A stretch of DNA of 8,093 bases from Fidelibacterota bacterium UBA7303 (GTDB taxonomy: Bacteria > Fidelibacterota > Marinisomatia > Marinisomatales > UBA1611), in contig DKQR01000102.1 in the NCBI GenBank assembly GCA_002471805.1, forward strand, positions 1-8,093. The letters are read 5' to 3'. A program made the translations under genes and the position numbers. Below the pieces are notes generated by a model. The model was not told the DNA's origin and did no database searches. It worked only from the letters and a program-made list of their open reading frames with translations. Of the stretch, positions 7,043-8,093 are shown piece after piece. Within the stretch, counting starts at the first letter, position 1. Each line of letters opens with the position of its first letter.

Positions 7043-7315
7043 CTATGGATTATCCCATTCTGATTTTGTATGTGTTTTCATACTCAAGGCATGAATTTCA
7101 TGCTTCATAAGTTCACCCATGGCTTCATAAACTTTTTTATGCCGGTCAATTAAACTCAATCCATCAAAACTGTCAGAGACGATCACTGCTTCCAGGTGAA
7201 ACCCGCCTTCATGCAATTCATGCGCCAAATGCCGACCGGTAAAATCCTTGATTTCAAAATGATGTACATCAAGATTCTGTTCCAGTCGCTGCTTTATTTC
7301 TTTTTCAATAGACAT
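7043..7315 (-). CDS. BolA family protein
   Basis: This small cytosolic protein has 90 residues, usual for the family. BolA-like signatures are EGGFHLEAVIVSDSFDGLS (about 36-54), the invariant RH pair with KKVYEAMGEL (58-69), HEIHALSMKT (72-81) and a terminal EW (86-87). BolA proteins have a class II KH-like fold and pair with monothiol glutaredoxins to carry or sense [2Fe-2S] clusters. E. coli BolA also acts as a transcription regulator in stress and shape control. The conserved His of the RH motif, a cluster ligand in BolA-Grx complexes, is present; no Cys is present. I cannot separate the BolA from the IbaG/YrbA subtype, so no symbol is given. ATG at 7315 has a weak AGGT ribosome site about 10 bases upstream. 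A TerB-like gene follows one base after its stop. A divergent gene begins only 34 bases away. Confidence 0.92.
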   Translation of the reverse strand: MSIEKEIKQRLEQNLDVHHFEIKDFTGRHLAHELHEGGFHLEAVIVSDSFDGLSLIDRHKKVYEAMGELMKHEIHALSMKTHTKSEWDNP

Positions 7316-7349
7316 TGTATTTTTACCTGTTTTATTTGAATTTTAGTGT

Positions 7350-7736
7350 ATGACAGATCCAAACTTATTTCAATTGACTGAGGAAGATAAAGCCCATTAT
7401 AACGAATTAATAAATAAAATAGATTTAACCAGTAGAAATGAAATAGTACAGATTATTGGTCCAAAAATTGACTCTATGATGGATGATGGGGACTTAAATG
7501 TGATTGAGGTTAATTTAATAAATGATGTTTCTGATTTACTGGGAATTTTGGAACTGTACCCTGATCTGAGACCGATTACGGTTAAACGAATCTTATTCGC
7601 AATTTCTTATTTTTGCGATGCGGATGATGAAATTCCGGACATCATTCCAAATTATGGATACCTGGATGATGCAGCGGTGGTACACTGGGTTTTTGATCAA
7701 GTAAAGGGAGAGTTACCCGATATCACCCGCGCCTGA
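7350..7736 (+). CDS. DUF1232 (YkvA-like) domain protein
   Basis: The protein has 128 residues. The C-terminal part, about 76-118, fits DUF1232: an amphipathic/hydrophobic helix (ITVKRILFAISYF), an acidic turn with EIPDIIP (94-100), then GYLDDAAVVHWVFDQV (103-118). The usual family motif is SPxDxIPDxIPxxGxLDD. Here SP is replaced by DA, but the IPD, IP and LDD elements are kept. The N-terminal 70 residues are helical and acidic (MMDDGD at 43-48) and unrecognised. The function of DUF1232 is not well established; some relatives are membrane-associated, but this one has no clear transmembrane helix. ATG 7350 is the only start supported, because an in-frame TAG lies at 7344-7346. No Shine-Dalgarno sequence precedes it, so it may be leaderless or weakly translated. 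It is divergent from bolA and convergent with the zinc-ribbon gene, so it is transcribed alone. Confidence 0.78.
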   Translation: MTDPNLFQLTEEDKAHYNELINKIDLTSRNEIVQIIGPKIDSMMDDGDLNVIEVNLINDVSDLLGILELYPDLRPITVKRILFAISYFCDADDEIPDIIPNYGYLDDAAVVHWVFDQVKGELPDITRA

Positions 7737-7762
7737 GCTTAATATTATTTTGCGGGTTTTTT
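7725..7762 (+). terminator. Probable intrinsic terminator of the DUF1232 gene
   Basis: ACCCGC at 7725-7730 can pair with GCGGGT at 7752-7757 (6 bp, mostly GC), followed by six T at 7757-7762. The loop of about 21 bases is long, and the stem spans the stop codon of the plus-strand gene and the last codons of the convergent minus-strand gene. The T-run follows the stem only on the plus strand, so it would act on the DUF1232 transcript. Confidence 0.45.
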
Positions 7763-7963
7763 AGATCTGGCTCGGAAATCTTCTTCTGAGTACTGCCATT
7801 GGCACGGGGCACACCACCAGGGTTTGCCATAGTAATTCTCGGCGTTATCTACCAGTTCCAGGGAGTCATTGCATACGGGGCATTTTCTTTTTGTCCCTTC
7901 TTTCGGCCAAGCGTAATCAGGCTTGTATTTCAACCCATTTTCAAATGTATGATGAGAATTCAT
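7745..7963 (-). CDS. Small zinc-ribbon protein
   Basis: The protein has 72 residues and two Cys pairs: CPVC at 28-31 and CAPC at 51-54, separated by 19 residues. This is the knuckle spacing of a zinc ribbon, presumably binding one Zn ion. An aromatic-rich segment (YYGKPWWC, 44-51; WQYSEEDF, 56-63) flanks the second knuckle, and the tail is basic (RARSKKPAK). Zinc ribbons of this size bind nucleic acid or protein partners; the role here cannot be told and I do not recognise a named family. ATG 7963 has no good ribosome site. The gene lies 43 bases after the stop of the minus-strand frame at 8007-8093, so the two may be cotranscribed. It converges on the DUF1232 gene with an 8-base gap. The Cys arrangement makes it a credible real gene despite its small size. 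Confidence 0.72.
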   Translation of the reverse strand: MNSHHTFENGLKYKPDYAWPKEGTKRKCPVCNDSLELVDNAENYYGKPWWCAPCQWQYSEEDFRARSKKPAK

Positions 7964-8006
7964 GGATCGAATTTATCACTTATATACTGGGGATGAATAA
8001 AGGAAA

Positions 8007-8093
8007 TCAAGTGATAATAAAAAGTAAGATTAGCAATACCCCAAACAGGGAAACACCCATGATAGACTGGAGTTTAAACTCTTTCTCCATGGC
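8007..8093 (-). CDS. C-terminus of a membrane protein, or a complete ~27-residue membrane peptide
   Basis: On the minus strand a frame runs from the window edge to TGA at 8007-8009. An ATG lies at 8088-8090, one codon from the edge. From there it encodes 27 residues: a charged start (MEKEFKLQS) then an uninterrupted hydrophobic stretch (IMGVSLFGVLLILLFIIT) that would form one membrane helix ending at the C-terminus. It could be a whole miniprotein or just the last helix of a longer protein; the frame is open to the edge, and a ribosome site would lie outside the window. The same-strand zinc-ribbon gene follows after 43 bases. No function is proposed. Confidence 0.5.
   Translation of the reverse strand, partial: AMEKEFKLQSIMGVSLFGVLLILLFIIT

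Overview
The window is about 8.1 kb of moderately AT-rich bacterial DNA. It looks like an ordinary chromosomal segment of a Gram-negative organism of the Fibrobacterota-Chlorobiota-Bacteroidota (FCB) group. The best lineage clue is the C-terminus of the 897-residue protein at 3913-6606: a FlgD-like/type A secretion-sorting domain with the QNFPNPFNPST signature. That wording is typical of Marinimicrobia (SAR406), Calditrichota, Ignavibacteria and related phyla. This is inference from one domain; no rRNA or tRNA gene is present to confirm it.

Layout. (1) 1-498, +: the tail of an unrecognised protein, probably cut by the left edge. (2) 499-903: a 405-base gap. Its first part is featureless. Its second part (about 665-806) has an extremely strong Shine-Dalgarno sequence, a tiny ORF and a chain of hairpins, and is the most unusual piece of the window. 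(3) 904-2978, +: a 12-TM MFS exporter followed after 2 bases by mutM/fpg, the 8-oxoguanine DNA glycosylase. (4) 3116-3880, +: yaaA, a peroxide-stress protein. (5) 3913-6606, +: a large secreted Asp-box beta-propeller protein with a sorting domain. (6) 6610-7315, -: bolA and a TerB-like gene, one base apart, converging on the propeller gene. (7) 7350-7736, +: a DUF1232-like small protein, divergent from bolA. (8) 7745-7963, -: a 72-residue zinc-ribbon protein, converging on the DUF1232 gene. (9) 8007-8093, -: the end, or the whole, of a protein finishing in one membrane helix.

Function. MutM removes oxidised guanine from DNA, YaaA limits damage from hydrogen peroxide and free iron, and BolA proteins work with monothiol glutaredoxins in iron-sulfur/iron handling. 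The segment is therefore mildly enriched in oxidative-stress and iron-related housekeeping genes, but they lie in separate transcription units and no joint regulation is visible. There are no mobile elements, CRISPR arrays, phage genes, tRNAs or rRNAs. I see no clear new multi-gene system. The one candidate for something undescribed is the structured leader with a tiny ORF at 665-806.
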